In this document: in pieces, positions 36,730 to 46,077 of the stretch
Layout of the letters: each line of letters starts with the position of its first letter
Numbering within the stretch: the stretch's first letter is position 1
Origin: an uncultured bacterium
GTDB lineage: Bacteria; Actinomycetota; Actinomycetes; S36-B12; CAIYMF01
Reading direction: 5' to 3'
NCBI GenBank assembly: GCA_903826575.1
Contig: CAIKEU010000085.1
Location: 31,037-95,036 of the forward strand
DNA length: 64,000 bases
Made by a program: the position numbers and the translations under genes
Notes under the pieces: generated by a model
Databases searched by the model: none
What the model was told of the DNA's origin: nothing
Seen by the model: the letters and a program-made list of their open reading frames with translations, nothing else

Positions 36730-36841
36730 GTCAATGTCCTCTCAGCGCTATCTCGGCGTGATCTCGCGTGGGATCCATCACATCACATGAATTACTCAGG
36801 TGAAATCGGAGGGTTGGTGCAGAGTTTCACACAGAAGTGCG

Positions 36842-36872
36842 TCACACTAACGCCGGAAAAGTTAGTTTGTGA
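36842..36872. repeat. Inverted repeat in the DUF4193 upstream region
   Basis: TCACACTAAC (36842-36851) pairs with GTTAGTTTGTGA (36861-36872) across nine bases, leaving a two-base bulge. It lies in the gap of 270 bases between divergent genes at 36729 and 37000. Either an operator or an RNA hairpin; no T-tract follows on either strand. Nothing else was recognised in the gap. Confidence 0.4.
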
Positions 36873-36999
36873 GTCGGGATTATTTTCGCGTCCCAGAGCG
36901 TTCACCGGCTAACAACCTTTAAGAAACCGTACGACCTGTGATCTGCAACCTCGATCGGATTGGCTGCAGGCACAAGTGCACCACCTAGTTGAGGACATG

Positions 37000-37296
37000 A
37001 TGGCTACCGATTACGACGCACCGCGCAAGACAGACGATGAGCTAGCTGAGGATTCCCTTGAGGAGTTGAAGGCTCAGCGTGCAAGCAAGACGTCCTCCAG
37101 TGTCGACGTTGACGAAGTTGAGCTTGCCGAAAATCTAGAACTGCCCGGGGCAGACCTCAGCGATGAGTCCCTTACCGTTCGGGTCATTCCTCGTCAGGCC
37201 GATGAGTTCACCTGTTCCAAGTGCTTCCTTGTGCAGCACCGCAGTCAGCTTTCCCGTGAGCTCAAGGGCGAGCCAGTTTGCCGCGATTGCGATTAG
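37000..37296 (+). CDS. DUF4193 family protein
   Basis: Conserved actinobacterial protein of 98 residues that begins MATDYDAPRKTDDE and ends in a zinc ribbon (FTCSKCF and VCRDCD). The middle is acidic. Function unknown; the Mycobacterium counterpart is near suhB and dut, as here. The start is the second of two adjacent ATG codons, with GAGGA five bases upstream. Confidence 0.88.
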   Translation: MATDYDAPRKTDDELAEDSLEELKAQRASKTSSSVDVDEVELAENLELPGADLSDESLTVRVIPRQADEFTCSKCFLVQHRSQLSRELKGEPVCRDCD

Positions 37297-37358
37297 GCCT
37301 AATCTCCGAACGGAAACGGTTCAGAGCATTCTCGGAATTTTGCCCGTAGTCTCAGGGT

Positions 37359-38237
37359 GTGAGCGATACGCCCCAAGACTCGGTCTCTAGTTACTCGTTC
37401 GACGATGATGCTGGCAGCCAAACGGCCGCCAGCGAAACGGCCGCCAGCGAGTTCGCTATTGATCGGGTCGAACAGTCCCCAGTTCCGCCGATGAGCCAGG
37501 AACAGGCCCAGAAAATCAGTGAAATTGTGGGCTCGCTCGGTGACGAGAATGTCTCGAAGACCGACAAGTCCAAGATGATGTTGGAGCTCACCAACGTGGT
37601 GGGGGCCCGCGCCAAGCAACTTGGGAGCTCGGCGATCGGGCGCGGCCGGGTTCTGTCTGAACTCTTGCTCGATGCAGTCCCGCATATTCCGATTCGCGAT
37701 CAGGCGACTCTCGTCCAGCATTACGACGGTCTGACGGGTGAGGCATTGGCAGATGCACTTGTTTCACATGCGAAACGAACGACGATGACGATCGGAATTG
37801 CCGGTGGTGCAGTGGCTGCCGCGGAGTGGGCTGCGATGCCAATGCTGTTGGCTATCCCGCTCGAGGTTGTCGTTGAAACGATTGCCGTTGCCCTCGTCGA
37901 GGTGAAACTTGTCGCCGAGCTGCACGCCGTCTACGGAATCGAGGTACCCGGTGGGTCTACCCAGCGCGCCATGGCGTTTGCGGGGTCGTGGTCCAGTAAG
38001 CGTGGAGTAGATCCACTGCGACCGTGGACGATTCCGAGTGTGCTTGGCATCGCCGGACGGCAAACGTTGGGCAGACGCATGATTGCGCGATTCGCCCGCA
38101 ACCTGGGAACAGTAATTCCGTTCTTTGTGGGTGCGGGAATTGGAGCTGTCGTCAATCGTGGCGAAACAGACAAGATGGCCCGCGAGTTACGAGTTGATCT
38201 GCGCAGGTTGAGCGAAGAAGAGCAGGCAGCGCGCTAG
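37359..38237 (+). CDS. Conserved actinobacterial membrane protein, function unknown
   Basis: Protein of 292 residues starting at GTG. The first 60 residues are polar with a tandem TAASE repeat. Hydrophobic segments lie near residues 145-180 (IGIAGGAVAAAEWAAMPMLLAIPLEVVVE) and near residue 250 (GTVIPFFVGAGIGAVVN). A distant resemblance to EcsC-type proteins is possible but I would not rely on it. Homologues seem to occupy this place next to DUF4193 in other actinobacteria. Confidence 0.75.
   Translation: MSDTPQDSVSSYSFDDDAGSQTAASETAASEFAIDRVEQSPVPPMSQEQAQKISEIVGSLGDENVSKTDKSKMMLELTNVVGARAKQLGSSAIGRGRVLSELLLDAVPHIPIRDQATLVQHYDGLTGEALADALVSHAKRTTMTIGIAGGAVAAAEWAAMPMLLAIPLEVVVETIAVALVEVKLVAELHAVYGIEVPGGSTQRAMAFAGSWSSKRGVDPLRPWTIPSVLGIAGRQTLGRRMIARFARNLGTVIPFFVGAGIGAVVNRGETDKMARELRVDLRRLSEEEQAAR
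37420..37449 (+). repeat. In-frame 15-bp tandem duplication
   Basis: Two perfect copies of AAACGGCCGCCAGCG (37420-37434 and 37435-37449) encode TAASE twice in the disordered N-terminus of the membrane protein. Identical DNA over both units indicates a recent slippage event. Confidence 0.9.
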
Positions 38238-38242
38238 GGGCA

Positions 38243-38506
38243 TTAACGAGACTTGTGCATCGTGCGGGAGATCACGACGTCCACCACGGCTATTGCTGTA
38301 GCGGTAGCCGTGGCCCATAGCAGGACACGGGTGAGGCCTTGGTCGGGGTCGGTGGCACGCGGGGGTGCGTTACCTGTGAGTCCGGAGTAGCCCTTTTCCA
38401 TGACTTTGCGCACGGCCCAGGTCGCTCCCACAGCGATAAGGGGTGCTGCGACCTTCAAAATCATGTTGGGATCGGGCGTCGATGACGATCCTTGTTCGAT
38501 TGACAC
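38243..38506 (-). CDS. DUF4235 family membrane protein
   Basis: Small protein of 87 residues with two hydrophobic segments (ILKVAAPLIAVGATWAVRKV and TRVLLWATATATAIAVVDVVI), the DUF4235 pattern. The GTG at 38506 is chosen because AGGAGA lies seven bases upstream; ATGs further upstream at 38545 and 38560 lack a signal. Function unknown. Confidence 0.78.
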   Translation of the reverse strand: MSIEQGSSSTPDPNMILKVAAPLIAVGATWAVRKVMEKGYSGLTGNAPPRATDPDQGLTRVLLWATATATAIAVVDVVISRTMHKSR

Positions 38507-38624
38507 TGTGTCTCCTTGTCTCACGCTCTTGATTGAGCCTGTCATGTGACGAGTGTGCACGCCTCACGAGTGCTGCTAGGTCAGCGTACTGAGGTGGGCA
38601 ACCGTCGACTGGCACGCGGGTCTC

Positions 38625-39110
38625 TTAAAGCGCGGCGTCACGCTGCGCGGCGAGGGCCTGGGCAAGTTCGTGGCCATGTCTGGTTGACACGAGCCAATAT
38701 GGATGCGGATCATCCTGATCGGTCACCTCCACAAGTACAGACTCCGCAATCCAGCCGCGGCTGCACAAATATGCGCGTGGATCTGCCGCTGCACCCTTGG
38801 CCGTGACAGTTTCACCGCGGTCTAGGGGAACGATACGACCGACGTATTTCAAAGGTAATCGCGCCTTGCCGGCGCGAAATACGTCGTCGTCGACCGTCAC
38901 CACGGGCGTGCGGGTGAGCAACAGGAAGGCCACGATGGTTTCGCTGATCAGGAAGGCGACCACACCTGGGGTGGTTCCGAGCCAATGGCCGTACGCGACA
39001 CCGAGAGACGCTGTCATGACGGCCGTGATCATCCAGACGCCGATGGGGGCCACCAAACGCTCGGAGTATCGAAGTTCAGCACCTTCTCGTTGCTGATCAG
39101 GAAGGCTCAC
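38625..39110 (-). CDS. DUF3093 family membrane protein
   Basis: Protein of 161 residues with two membrane segments near residues 22-62 followed by a soluble domain containing LDRGETVTAKGAAADPRAYLC and the terminal PYWLVSTRHGHELAQAL. This matches DUF3093, always found beside dut and DUF4193 genes in actinobacteria. GTG start. Function unknown. Confidence 0.88.
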   Translation of the reverse strand: MSLPDQQREGAELRYSERLVAPIGVWMITAVMTASLGVAYGHWLGTTPGVVAFLISETIVAFLLLTRTPVVTVDDDVFRAGKARLPLKYVGRIVPLDRGETVTAKGAAADPRAYLCSRGWIAESVLVEVTDQDDPHPYWLVSTRHGHELAQALAAQRDAAL

Positions 39111-39175
39111 ATGCTTAGCCTGTCATGAATAGCGCCAAGCGTCGCGTGATCCGATCGAGCAGATAGGCTGCGATA

Positions 39176-39787
39176 GTGACTTCAGACTCAGGATCAGTGC
39201 TACCCCCGCGCATGATTTCACCGACGACACCGCCAGATGACGTCGTCATGCCGGAGAGAAGTACGTCGGCGCCGGCGCCGGGAGAGGCGATTCCTAGCCA
39301 CTACTCCCGATGCTATGGCTGCGGCCCCGATCACCCGACTGGTCTTCATCTCTTGGCAGTTGCGGACGAAGGTTTATCTCTTTGGGCAAGCTTCACCGTT
39401 ACTGACATGCACCAAGGCGCGCCGGGCCTAGCGCATGGTGGCATCTTGAGTACCGCGATCGATGACGCACTCGGTGCTTTGAACTGGCTGCTGTCGTCTC
39501 CGGCAGTTACCGGTCGGTTAGAAGTGGACTTTCGGCGGCCGGTGCCGGTCGGTGCCACCCTGCACATCAAGGCTGAGGTCCTGGGCGTGAAGGGACGCAA
39601 GGTGTTTACGCGAGCAATTGGACGACTAAACGATCCGGAGGGTCCGATAGCCGTGACGGCGGCTGCACTCTTCGTGCAGGTGCCGATCGAACACTTCACC
39701 ACGCACGGTCGTCGAGAGGACATCGTCAGGGCGAAGGAAGATCGCCAAGTGCGGGGAAGTTTGGAGAACCTCGAGGTGAACCCGTGA
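39176..39787 (+). CDS. PaaI-type hotdog thioesterase
   Basis: Protein of 203 residues with a hotdog fold: the motif [20 protein letters not shown] near residue 82 holds the helix and catalytic region of PaaI/acyl-CoA thioesterases. [14 protein letters not shown] precedes it. The first 40 residues are polar and Pro-rich. The start is uncertain: GTG at 39176 follows a TAGGCT element at a spacing that fits a leaderless mRNA; ATGs at 39212 and 39248 are alternatives. It overlaps dut by four bases. Confidence 0.78.
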   Translation: MTSDSGSVLPPRMISPTTPPDDVVMPERSTSAPAPGEAIPSHYSRCYGCGPDHPTGLHLLAVADEGLSLWASFTVTDMHQGAPGLAHGGILSTAIDDALGALNWLLSSPAVTGRLEVDFRRPVPVGATLHIKAEVLGVKGRKVFTRAIGRLNDPEGPIAVTAAALFVQVPIEHFTTHGRREDIVRAKEDRQVRGSLENLEVNP

Positions 39788-40236
39788 CCCGTGCCGACAA
39801 CGCCGTTGATGTCCTCATTGTGCGGCTCGACTCTGACCTACCCCTGCCCACCTATGCCCATCCGGGTGACGCCGGCCTGGATCTGGTGACAACAATTGAT
39901 GCGATCGTGCCGCCAGGGGAGCGAGTCCTCTTACCGACGGGCATTGCCATCGCATTGCCCTCAGGATACGCAGCGTTCGTGCATCCGCGCTCAGGGCTGG
40001 CTGTGAAGTCCGGTGTCTCGGTGGTTAATGCTCCGGGAACAATCGACGCAGGGTACCGAGGTGAGATTTCGGTTTCCGTCATCAACCTGGACCCGCGCGA
40101 GCCGGTCGTGTTGACCAGGGGAGATCGAATCGCCCAATTGGTGATCCAGAAGGTGGAGTACGCAGTACTGCACGAGGTCGCATCACTGCCTGGAAGTGAC
40201 CGTGGTGCGGGCGGATTTGGCTCATCCGGACGGTGA
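39784..40236 (+). CDS. dut: dUTP diphosphatase
   Basis: Trimeric dUTPase of 150 residues. The five conserved motifs are visible: AGLDL near residue 31, [12 protein letters not shown] near residue 68, [11 protein letters not shown] near residue 85, GDRIAQLVI near residue 113, and the C-terminal [10 protein letters not shown] arm. Removes dUTP and supplies dUMP for thymidylate synthesis. GTG start overlapping the thioesterase stop. Placed as in Mycobacterium and Streptomyces. Confidence 0.96.
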   Translation: MTRADNAVDVLIVRLDSDLPLPTYAHPGDAGLDLVTTIDAIVPPGERVLLPTGIAIALPSGYAAFVHPRSGLAVKSGVSVVNAPGTIDAGYRGEISVSVINLDPREPVVLTRGDRIAQLVIQKVEYAVLHEVASLPGSDRGAGGFGSSGR

Positions 40237-40346
40237 TGCATCGTGTCAGTCGTGGTCGCTAGGCTGCGATATGACCGATCTTGTCGTGAACGGTCACGGT
40301 GACTGTGTCCGTGAGGATGCAGCCGATTTCCATGCGAGAGGTTGAC

Positions 40347-40559
40347 ATGTCTGAGAACTCAGTATCTGGCGATGATTTCGTAGACGTTGGGGGAGGCGAC
40401 GTGAACCTCTCGAGGATGCCGGCGTTCGCTCCCGTGGAGGTGCAGGCTCACTCCGACGGTGAGCTCGATACGTCAGCGCAGGCTTCCCAAGAGGGCGAAC
40501 AAGTCCCGGGAGAAGCCGCGCAATACGCTGCCGTCGACGCACCCGAGGGTACGGTTTAA
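40347..40559 (+). CDS. Small acidic hypothetical protein
   Basis: Possible protein of 70 residues (MSENSVSGDDFVDVGGG...), strongly acidic, without hydrophobic segments or known motifs. GAGAGG lies five bases upstream of the ATG at 40347. It fills the gap between dut and the DUF3710 gene on the same strand. Support is the ribosome binding site and position only; chance cannot be excluded. Confidence 0.5.
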   Translation: MSENSVSGDDFVDVGGGDVNLSRMPAFAPVEVQAHSDGELDTSAQASQEGEQVPGEAAQYAAVDAPEGTV

Positions 40560-40641
40560 TACTTCTCCGGGATCTCCGGGCAGGGTGGTGACCGTTAGAG
40601 CGCGTAGACTGTGCGGGATCGATAATCCCAAGGAGTAAACC

Positions 40642-41364
40642 GTGTTTCGACGCCGTGGCCGCACGTCTGCCGACGAGAGTAATGCTGTAGCTGAAGTGAC
40701 TGCGAGCGACGGTGGTGTCACCTCCGCACCTGCCAAGATCCTGGGTCCCATTGATTCAAGTGACATGCCGAACGACGGTGTTACCCGGCTCGACGTGGGA
40801 AGCCTGCTTGTGCCTGGTTCAGAAGGCATGGAGATTCGACTTGAAGTTGATCAGATGTCTGATGCCGTTGTCGCTGTAACTGTGATCGACGGATCGTCGG
40901 CCATGCAGATAATGCCTTTCGCCGCCCCGCGGGTTGAGGGCATCTGGGACGAGGTGCGCGCAGAGATGCACGCCGGTCTCACTGCTCAGGGTTCGGTCGA
41001 GGAGGTCGTTGGCTCGTTCGGCGTTGAATTACGGTCGACTGTGTCGGTGACGACTCCTGACGGGTCTGTAATTGAGCAACCAGTGCGTTTTCTGGGTATC
41101 GACGGACCTCGCTGGTTCGTTCGCGCCGTCATTAGCGGTGAAGCTGGTGGTCACGATGTCGCACCCGGCTTGGAAGCAGTTTTACGTTCGACAGTTGTTG
41201 TGCGCGGATCGGAGCCAATGGCTCCGGGGGATCCATTGCCGTTGAACTTCCCTGTCGACGTTCCTGACGGGGTAGTTGAAGGCTCCGCGCAGGACCCAGA
41301 GCCAACTTCTCGCAGATCATTGCCCCTACCTGAGCGCGGCCCAGAGATCACTGAAATCAGGTGA
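40642..41364 (+). CDS. DUF3710 family protein
   Basis: Protein of 240 residues found downstream of dut across actinobacteria. Conserved segments are DVGSLLVPGSEGMEIRLEVD near residue 51, APRVEGIWDEVRAEM near residue 94 and DGPRWFVRAVISGEA near residue 154. Function unknown. GTG start with AAGGAG at good spacing. First of three genes (with OB-fold and DUF3159 genes) that form a conserved unit. Confidence 0.9.
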   Translation: MFRRRGRTSADESNAVAEVTASDGGVTSAPAKILGPIDSSDMPNDGVTRLDVGSLLVPGSEGMEIRLEVDQMSDAVVAVTVIDGSSAMQIMPFAAPRVEGIWDEVRAEMHAGLTAQGSVEEVVGSFGVELRSTVSVTTPDGSVIEQPVRFLGIDGPRWFVRAVISGEAGGHDVAPGLEAVLRSTVVVRGSEPMAPGDPLPLNFPVDVPDGVVEGSAQDPEPTSRRSLPLPERGPEITEIR

Positions 41365-41423
41365 CGTGACCCCAGGTGCAGGCCCTGCAGTGTTTCAAGG
41401 CTGGCTACCGTTAACCTTGGGCT

Positions 41424-41804
41424 GTGACGACAGACTCGGCTTCAGGTCAGCGCTGGTGGAAGCGCATCTTGCGGCCATCCATTGAGATGGACGCGGACAG
41501 GTTGCAATCACAGGTCCCTGCTCATAACGCGAAAGCAATTAGAGATTGTGTTGTGGGCGAGCCGTCAACAGTCCATGGGCTACTGAAATCAGTCACGCTT
41601 CGACCGGTGCAGGGAGCCCCCGCGGTAGAGGCAGAACTGTGGGACGGTACCGGTCACGTCAACGTCGTCTTTCTTGGACGTCGACGTATCCCGGGTATCA
41701 CGCCGGGTCGTCATCTTGTCCTACATGGGCGTCCGATCATGCGCAATGGCCAATTAACCATGATGAACCCGCGGTACGAACTTCTCGCGGCTCAGACGGA
41801 CTGA
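41424..41804 (+). CDS. OB-fold nucleic acid-binding protein
   Basis: Protein of 126 residues with an OB-fold: GLLKSVTLRPVQGAPAVEAELWDGTGHVNVVFLGRRRIPGITPGRHLVLHGRP spans the five strands, in the RecG-wedge/tRNA-anticodon style. Sits between DUF3710 and DUF3159 genes as in Mycobacterium. GTG start; the stop is directly followed by the next start codon. Single-stranded nucleic acid binding is likely but not shown. Confidence 0.82.
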   Translation: MTTDSASGQRWWKRILRPSIEMDADRLQSQVPAHNAKAIRDCVVGEPSTVHGLLKSVTLRPVQGAPAVEAELWDGTGHVNVVFLGRRRIPGITPGRHLVLHGRPIMRNGQLTMMNPRYELLAAQTD

Positions 41805-42602
41805 GTGGTAAACAACGTGTCACTACCTGAGCCAACGTCGGAGTCAGTTAACGCTGGGGCCGACGTCACCAAGTCGGATCCGCACCGCTCAATTGAGGAA
41901 CTCCTCGAGGGAGTGCCCGCTGGAACTGGTGCGCCGGGCGACGCTACAACCGAGCAGTTGATGTCTTCTGCAGTGGGTGGCTGGCGTGGCTTGATTGATT
42001 CAAGTCTTCCGGGCGCGGTGTTTGTCTTGGCGTATTTAGTCACCGGAAGTCAACTGTCCAAAGCGATCTGGGCTGCGGTCATCTCCGGAGTTGTAATCGC
42101 GATCCTGCGCCTGGTTCGCCGAGAGTCACTTCAACAGGTACTCAGTGGCTTCATCGGGGTCGCATTTGCTGCGTGGTTAGCGTCGCGAACAGGTAAGGCA
42201 GAAAATTTCTACCTGCCTGGACTGTTAACCAACGCCGCCTACGCAGTGGGGTTGGCTGTGTCCTGCATTGTGGGACACCCACTTCTTGGTTATGCAGTTG
42301 GTGGCGCCACCGGGGATCTGACTGGATGGCGTCGAGTTCGCGAACAGCGACGTGCGTACGCTTTGGCGACATGGATGTTCGTGGCGCTCTTCGTGGGACG
42401 CATCGTCATTGAGGGGCCGTTGTACCTCGCGGGTAACGTTGCCGCGTTGGGCATATTCAAGCTGATTCTTGGTTGGCCGGCGTTTGCTTTAACCGCTTTC
42501 TTGGCTTACCGCGTCATTCAAAAGGCGCGTCATGAAGCACCGGTTCCTCTGGAAAGCCCCGCCGAGTCGGGGCCGACTGAAGCGGGCCCCAACTCGGTCT
42601 AA
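41805..42602 (+). CDS. DUF3159 family membrane protein
   Basis: Protein of 265 residues with about 45 polar residues followed by six hydrophobic segments. GGWRGLIDSSLPGAVFVLAYL near residue 52 and GVAFAAWLASRTGKAENFYLPGLL near residue 117 are typical of DUF3159. Function unknown; partner of the OB-fold and DUF3710 genes. GTG at 41805 directly follows the preceding stop; GTG at 41817 is an alternative. Confidence 0.88.
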   Translation: MVNNVSLPEPTSESVNAGADVTKSDPHRSIEELLEGVPAGTGAPGDATTEQLMSSAVGGWRGLIDSSLPGAVFVLAYLVTGSQLSKAIWAAVISGVVIAILRLVRRESLQQVLSGFIGVAFAAWLASRTGKAENFYLPGLLTNAAYAVGLAVSCIVGHPLLGYAVGGATGDLTGWRRVREQRRAYALATWMFVALFVGRIVIEGPLYLAGNVAALGIFKLILGWPAFALTAFLAYRVIQKARHEAPVPLESPAESGPTEAGPNSV

Positions 42603-42615
42603 ATTCGAGGCGCAC

Positions 42616-43278
42616 TTAGACGGACAAGATGCTGGCGAGCGCAGGCTCTTGGGCCTCGTTGGCCACGAACATGAGCTCGTCGCCTGCTTCGAGGGTGTCG
42701 TCGGCCGATGGCGTGATGACCCTGCTGCCACGAAGTATCGCCACAAGCGCGGTGTCGACCGGCCAACTCAGATCACCTACGCGTGAGCCAACAACGCGCG
42801 ACGAAGGAGCAAGTGTCATCTCGACGAGATTGGCATCGCCCTGACGGAAAGTGAAGAGCCGAACTAGGTCACCGATAGAGACTGCTTCTTCTACCAGCGC
42901 CGAGAGCATTCGGGGCGTCGAGACAGCCACGTCGACACCCCACGCTTCGTCGAACATCCACTCGTTCTTGGGGTGGTTCACTCGCGCAACTACTCGCGGC
43001 ACGCCGTACTCGGTTTTCGCCAGTAGGGAGACGACGAGATTGACCTTGTCATCGCCGGTTGCTGCGACGAGAACCTGGCATGAACCAAGCTCTGCGGCAT
43101 CAAGAACGCTGATTTCGCAGGCGTCACCAATCAGCACATTGAGGACGTCACCTGTCGAGGACAGTGCCCCGGCCTTAGTTGGGTCCCTGTCTATCAATTG
43201 GACTTCATGACCGTTCACCAAAAGTTCTCGAGCAATTGAGCGGGCTACTTTGCCGGCTCCAGCGATAGCAACCCGCAT
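42616..43278 (-). CDS. TrkA-family potassium channel/transporter regulator (CeoC-like)
   Basis: Protein of 220 residues with an RCK N domain (MRVAIAGAGKVARSIA, NAD-binding; acidic residue after LID at the end of strand 2) and an RCK C domain (VEMTLAPSSRVVGSRVGDL). Cytoplasmic NAD/nucleotide-binding regulator of potassium uptake. Follows the second TrkA gene with a one-base overlap, so both are made together. No Trk/Ktr membrane subunit is next to them; the neighbouring permease at 44029 is a possible partner. Confidence 0.9.
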   Translation of the reverse strand: MRVAIAGAGKVARSIARELLVNGHEVQLIDRDPTKAGALSSTGDVLNVLIGDACEISVLDAAELGSCQVLVAATGDDKVNLVVSLLAKTEYGVPRVVARVNHPKNEWMFDEAWGVDVAVSTPRMLSALVEEAVSIGDLVRLFTFRQGDANLVEMTLAPSSRVVGSRVGDLSWPVDTALVAILRGSRVITPSADDTLEAGDELMFVANEAQEPALASILSV

Positions 43279-43940
43279 CAGTGCGCCTCCGGTCCCTGGG
43301 CCAGAACAGTGCTGGCCTGCTCGCGTCGATCCTGGGTCAAAACGACATGCACGATATCCCCGTCTTGGACAACGGAATCGATATCGGTGAGCATGCCCTT
43401 GCCCAGACGGGTGATGAACGCAATTCGGGCGCCCGATTCGCGTTCCAAGCGGCTGTAGCGCTCACCGACCCATCTGTTACCGACAGGAAGTTGCGTAATG
43501 GTGATCAGGCCCGATGCGTCTCCCCATTCGTCAGAGTCGTGACCTGGCAAAATACGTCGCAGAATTTGGTCGGTCTGCCACGGCACGCTGGCAACAGTGG
43601 GGATACCAAGACGTTGGTAAACCTCAGCGCGTCGCGGGTCGTAGATACGGGCTACGACGGTGCCGACTCCGAAAGTTTCGCGTGCAACGCGGGCGGCCAA
43701 GATGTTCGAGTTATCACCGCTTGAGACCGCTGCGAACGCATCAGCTTGCTCGATTCCCGCCTCGCGCAGACGATCACGATCGAAGCCGATGCCGGTGACT
43801 GTTTGACCCTTAAAATCTGGGCCAAGGGTGGCGAATGCCTTTGGGTCCTGATCGATCACAGCGACCGAATGACCAGCAGAATCTAGCGTCTGGGCCAACT
43901 GAGTCCCGACGCGACCGCATCCCATGATGACTACGTGCAC
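43278..43940 (-). CDS. TrkA-family potassium channel/transporter regulator (CeoB-like)
   Basis: Protein of 220 residues, second RCK regulator, starting VHVVIMGCGRVGTQLAQTLDSAGHSVAVID with a canonical NAD-binding loop and acidic residue. A C-terminal RCK C domain follows. The GTG at 43940 matches the usual family start; an ATG at 43955 would add five residues. Divergent from the permease gene with about 90 bases between, so control may be shared. Confidence 0.9.
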   Translation of the reverse strand: MHVVIMGCGRVGTQLAQTLDSAGHSVAVIDQDPKAFATLGPDFKGQTVTGIGFDRDRLREAGIEQADAFAAVSSGDNSNILAARVARETFGVGTVVARIYDPRRAEVYQRLGIPTVASVPWQTDQILRRILPGHDSDEWGDASGLITITQLPVGNRWVGERYSRLERESGARIAFITRLGKGMLTDIDSVVQDGDIVHVVLTQDRREQASTVLAQGPEAH

Positions 43941-44028
43941 GAGTGAACGGTACACGTAACGCGGGCAAAACCATCGAATTGGGGTGTCGTGTGGGTTCGA
44001 TCATTGTTAAGTCGTACAGTGATGTCTT

Positions 44029-46077
44029 GTGTCACCCGTCACCGATAAAGCAAAACGAGTAATTGTCGGGCGCGCTCTATCCAGTGAACAGCTGGGTGAA
44101 ACGCTGCTTCCGAAGAAAATCGCACTCCCGGTTTTTGCCTCGGATGCGCTGTCGTCCAACGCGTACGCGACGCAAGAGATCCTTCTCGTGCTGTCGCTCG
44201 GTGGTGTGGCCTTTTACAAGTACGCCCCGTGGATTGCGCTGCTCGTCATCTTCATCTATTCCGTCGTCGTTGCCTCGTACCGCCAAAATGTGCACGCGTA
44301 CCCAAGCGGTGGCGGCGACTACGAGGTCGTCACCACAAACCTTGGTGCTCGCGCCGGTGTGTTCGTGGCCAGCGCTCTGCTTGTCGACTACACCCTCACC
44401 GTTGCGGTCTCGATTGCATCGGCCGTCGACAACATTGCCTCTGCATTTGATTCGGTGGGAAACAATCGCGTGGCTTGGGCTGTCGGAGCGATTGTCGTTA
44501 TTACGCTGATGAACTTACGTGGCGTGCGCGAATCCGGTGCGCTGTTTGCGATCCCGACGTATGGCTTCATTCTTGGCATTTTTGGCATGTCGTTCTATGC
44601 CATGTGGCGTATTGCTCATGGAGAGGTGCTTCGCGCTGAAAGCGCGTCGTGGCACATCACCCCGGAAAACACTTTTGCTGGCGCAGCTCTGCTGTTCCTG
44701 CTGGCCCGCTCGTTCTCATCCGGCACCACTGCTTTGACCGGTGTTGAGGCCATCGCCAATGGTGTTCCGGCCTTTAAGAAGCCCAAGAGTAAGAACGCTG
44801 CGACAACGCTGCTGCTGCTTGGCAGCATCGCCATGACGATGTTCGCTCTCATCACGTGGCTGTCGATTTACACGCAGGTACATGTAACAGAGCAAGATTC
44901 CGACCTCGTGGGTTTGCCTGCGGGACAGGCTCAAAAGACTGTCATCGCTCAAGTGGCGAACGCAGTCTTCGGTAGCTTCCAGTTCGGCTTCCTGTTTGTC
45001 TCGTTCTCTACCGCACTCATCCTCGCGTTGGCTGCGAATACTGCCTTCAACGGATTCCCGGTTCTCGGTTCGGTCCTTGCTCGTGACGGTTACTTACCTC
45101 GGCAGCTGCACACGCGTGGCGACCGCCTCGCATTCTCAAACGGCATCATCGTTCTCGCTGGTGTAGCGATTGTGCTCATCGTCGTATACCGCGCGAACGT
45201 CACTAACCTGATTCAGCTGTACATCGTCGGTGTCTTCGTCTCATTCACGTTGAGCCAGCTTGGCATGATTCGTCACTGGAATCGGCTGCTACCGGACGAA
45301 CCGCTGGCATCCGAACGTCGACGGATGCTCAGAAGCCGAGCGACGAACGCTGTTGGATTCGTGATGACCGGTGCGGTCCTGTTCATTGTGCTGATCACTA
45401 AGTTCACCAAGGGCGCGTGGATCGTATGTATCGCGATGCCGCTGCTGTACTGGTTGATGCAGAAGGTGCACCAACACTATGAGCGCGTGAAGCTTGAGTT
45501 GGCACCTGAGCCCGATGAGACTGTGACACTTCCCGCGCGAACCCACGCGGTTGTGCTGGTTTCCAAAGTTCACAAGCCCACGATGCGGGCGCTGGCATAC
45601 GCGCGAGCAAGCAGACCTGATCGACTTGAAGCGGTAACAGTCAATGTTGATCCACCCGAGACCGAGCACTTGGTCCAGGAGTGGGAGCGCCGTGAGATAC
45701 CGGTGACGCTAAGAATTCTCGATTCGCCCTATCGCGAAATCACCCGCCCAATCGTTGATTACGTCAAAGGGCTGCACCGCGAGAGTCCTCGCGACCTCGT
45801 GGTCGTATACATTCCTGAGTACGTTGTCGGTAAGTGGTGGGAGCAACTGCTTCATAATCAAAGCGCACTGCGGCTCAAAGCAAAGCTCCTTTTCACTCCC
45901 GGAGTTGTTGTGTGCAACGTGCCCTATCAGTTGTCCTCGAGTGAGCTAGTTGCCGATAAGCCGGTCTCGGTTGCCGCGGGTGCCGTACGTCGTGGTGAAC
46001 CGCCGGCTGTTGTCCAGGAAGTTGTTGTTGCCCGGGATTTCGATAATCCGGGTAGCGATTCCAACTCAGCGCTGTGA
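44029..46077 (+). CDS. APC-superfamily permease
   Basis: Membrane protein of 682 residues with about 12 hydrophobic segments from residue 35 to 475 and a cytoplasmic C-terminal domain of roughly 190 residues beginning after YERVKLELAPEPDE. The segment ALPVFASDALSSNAYATQEIL is typical of this actinobacterial APC subgroup, related to KUP/KimA-type potassium importers. Adjacent TrkA genes support potassium transport, although it is often annotated as an amino acid permease. GTG start eight bases after TACAGT, compatible with a leaderless mRNA. Confidence 0.88.
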   Translation: MSPVTDKAKRVIVGRALSSEQLGETLLPKKIALPVFASDALSSNAYATQEILLVLSLGGVAFYKYAPWIALLVIFIYSVVVASYRQNVHAYPSGGGDYEVVTTNLGARAGVFVASALLVDYTLTVAVSIASAVDNIASAFDSVGNNRVAWAVGAIVVITLMNLRGVRESGALFAIPTYGFILGIFGMSFYAMWRIAHGEVLRAESASWHITPENTFAGAALLFLLARSFSSGTTALTGVEAIANGVPAFKKPKSKNAATTLLLLGSIAMTMFALITWLSIYTQVHVTEQDSDLVGLPAGQAQKTVIAQVANAVFGSFQFGFLFVSFSTALILALAANTAFNGFPVLGSVLARDGYLPRQLHTRGDRLAFSNGIIVLAGVAIVLIVVYRANVTNLIQLYIVGVFVSFTLSQLGMIRHWNRLLPDEPLASERRRMLRSRATNAVGFVMTGAVLFIVLITKFTKGAWIVCIAMPLLYWLMQKVHQHYERVKLELAPEPDETVTLPARTHAVVLVSKVHKPTMRALAYARASRPDRLEAVTVNVDPPETEHLVQEWERREIPVTLRILDSPYREITRPIVDYVKGLHRESPRDLVVVYIPEYVVGKWWEQLLHNQSALRLKAKLLFTPGVVVCNVPYQLSSSELVADKPVSVAAGAVRRGEPPAVVQEVVVARDFDNPGSDSNSAL

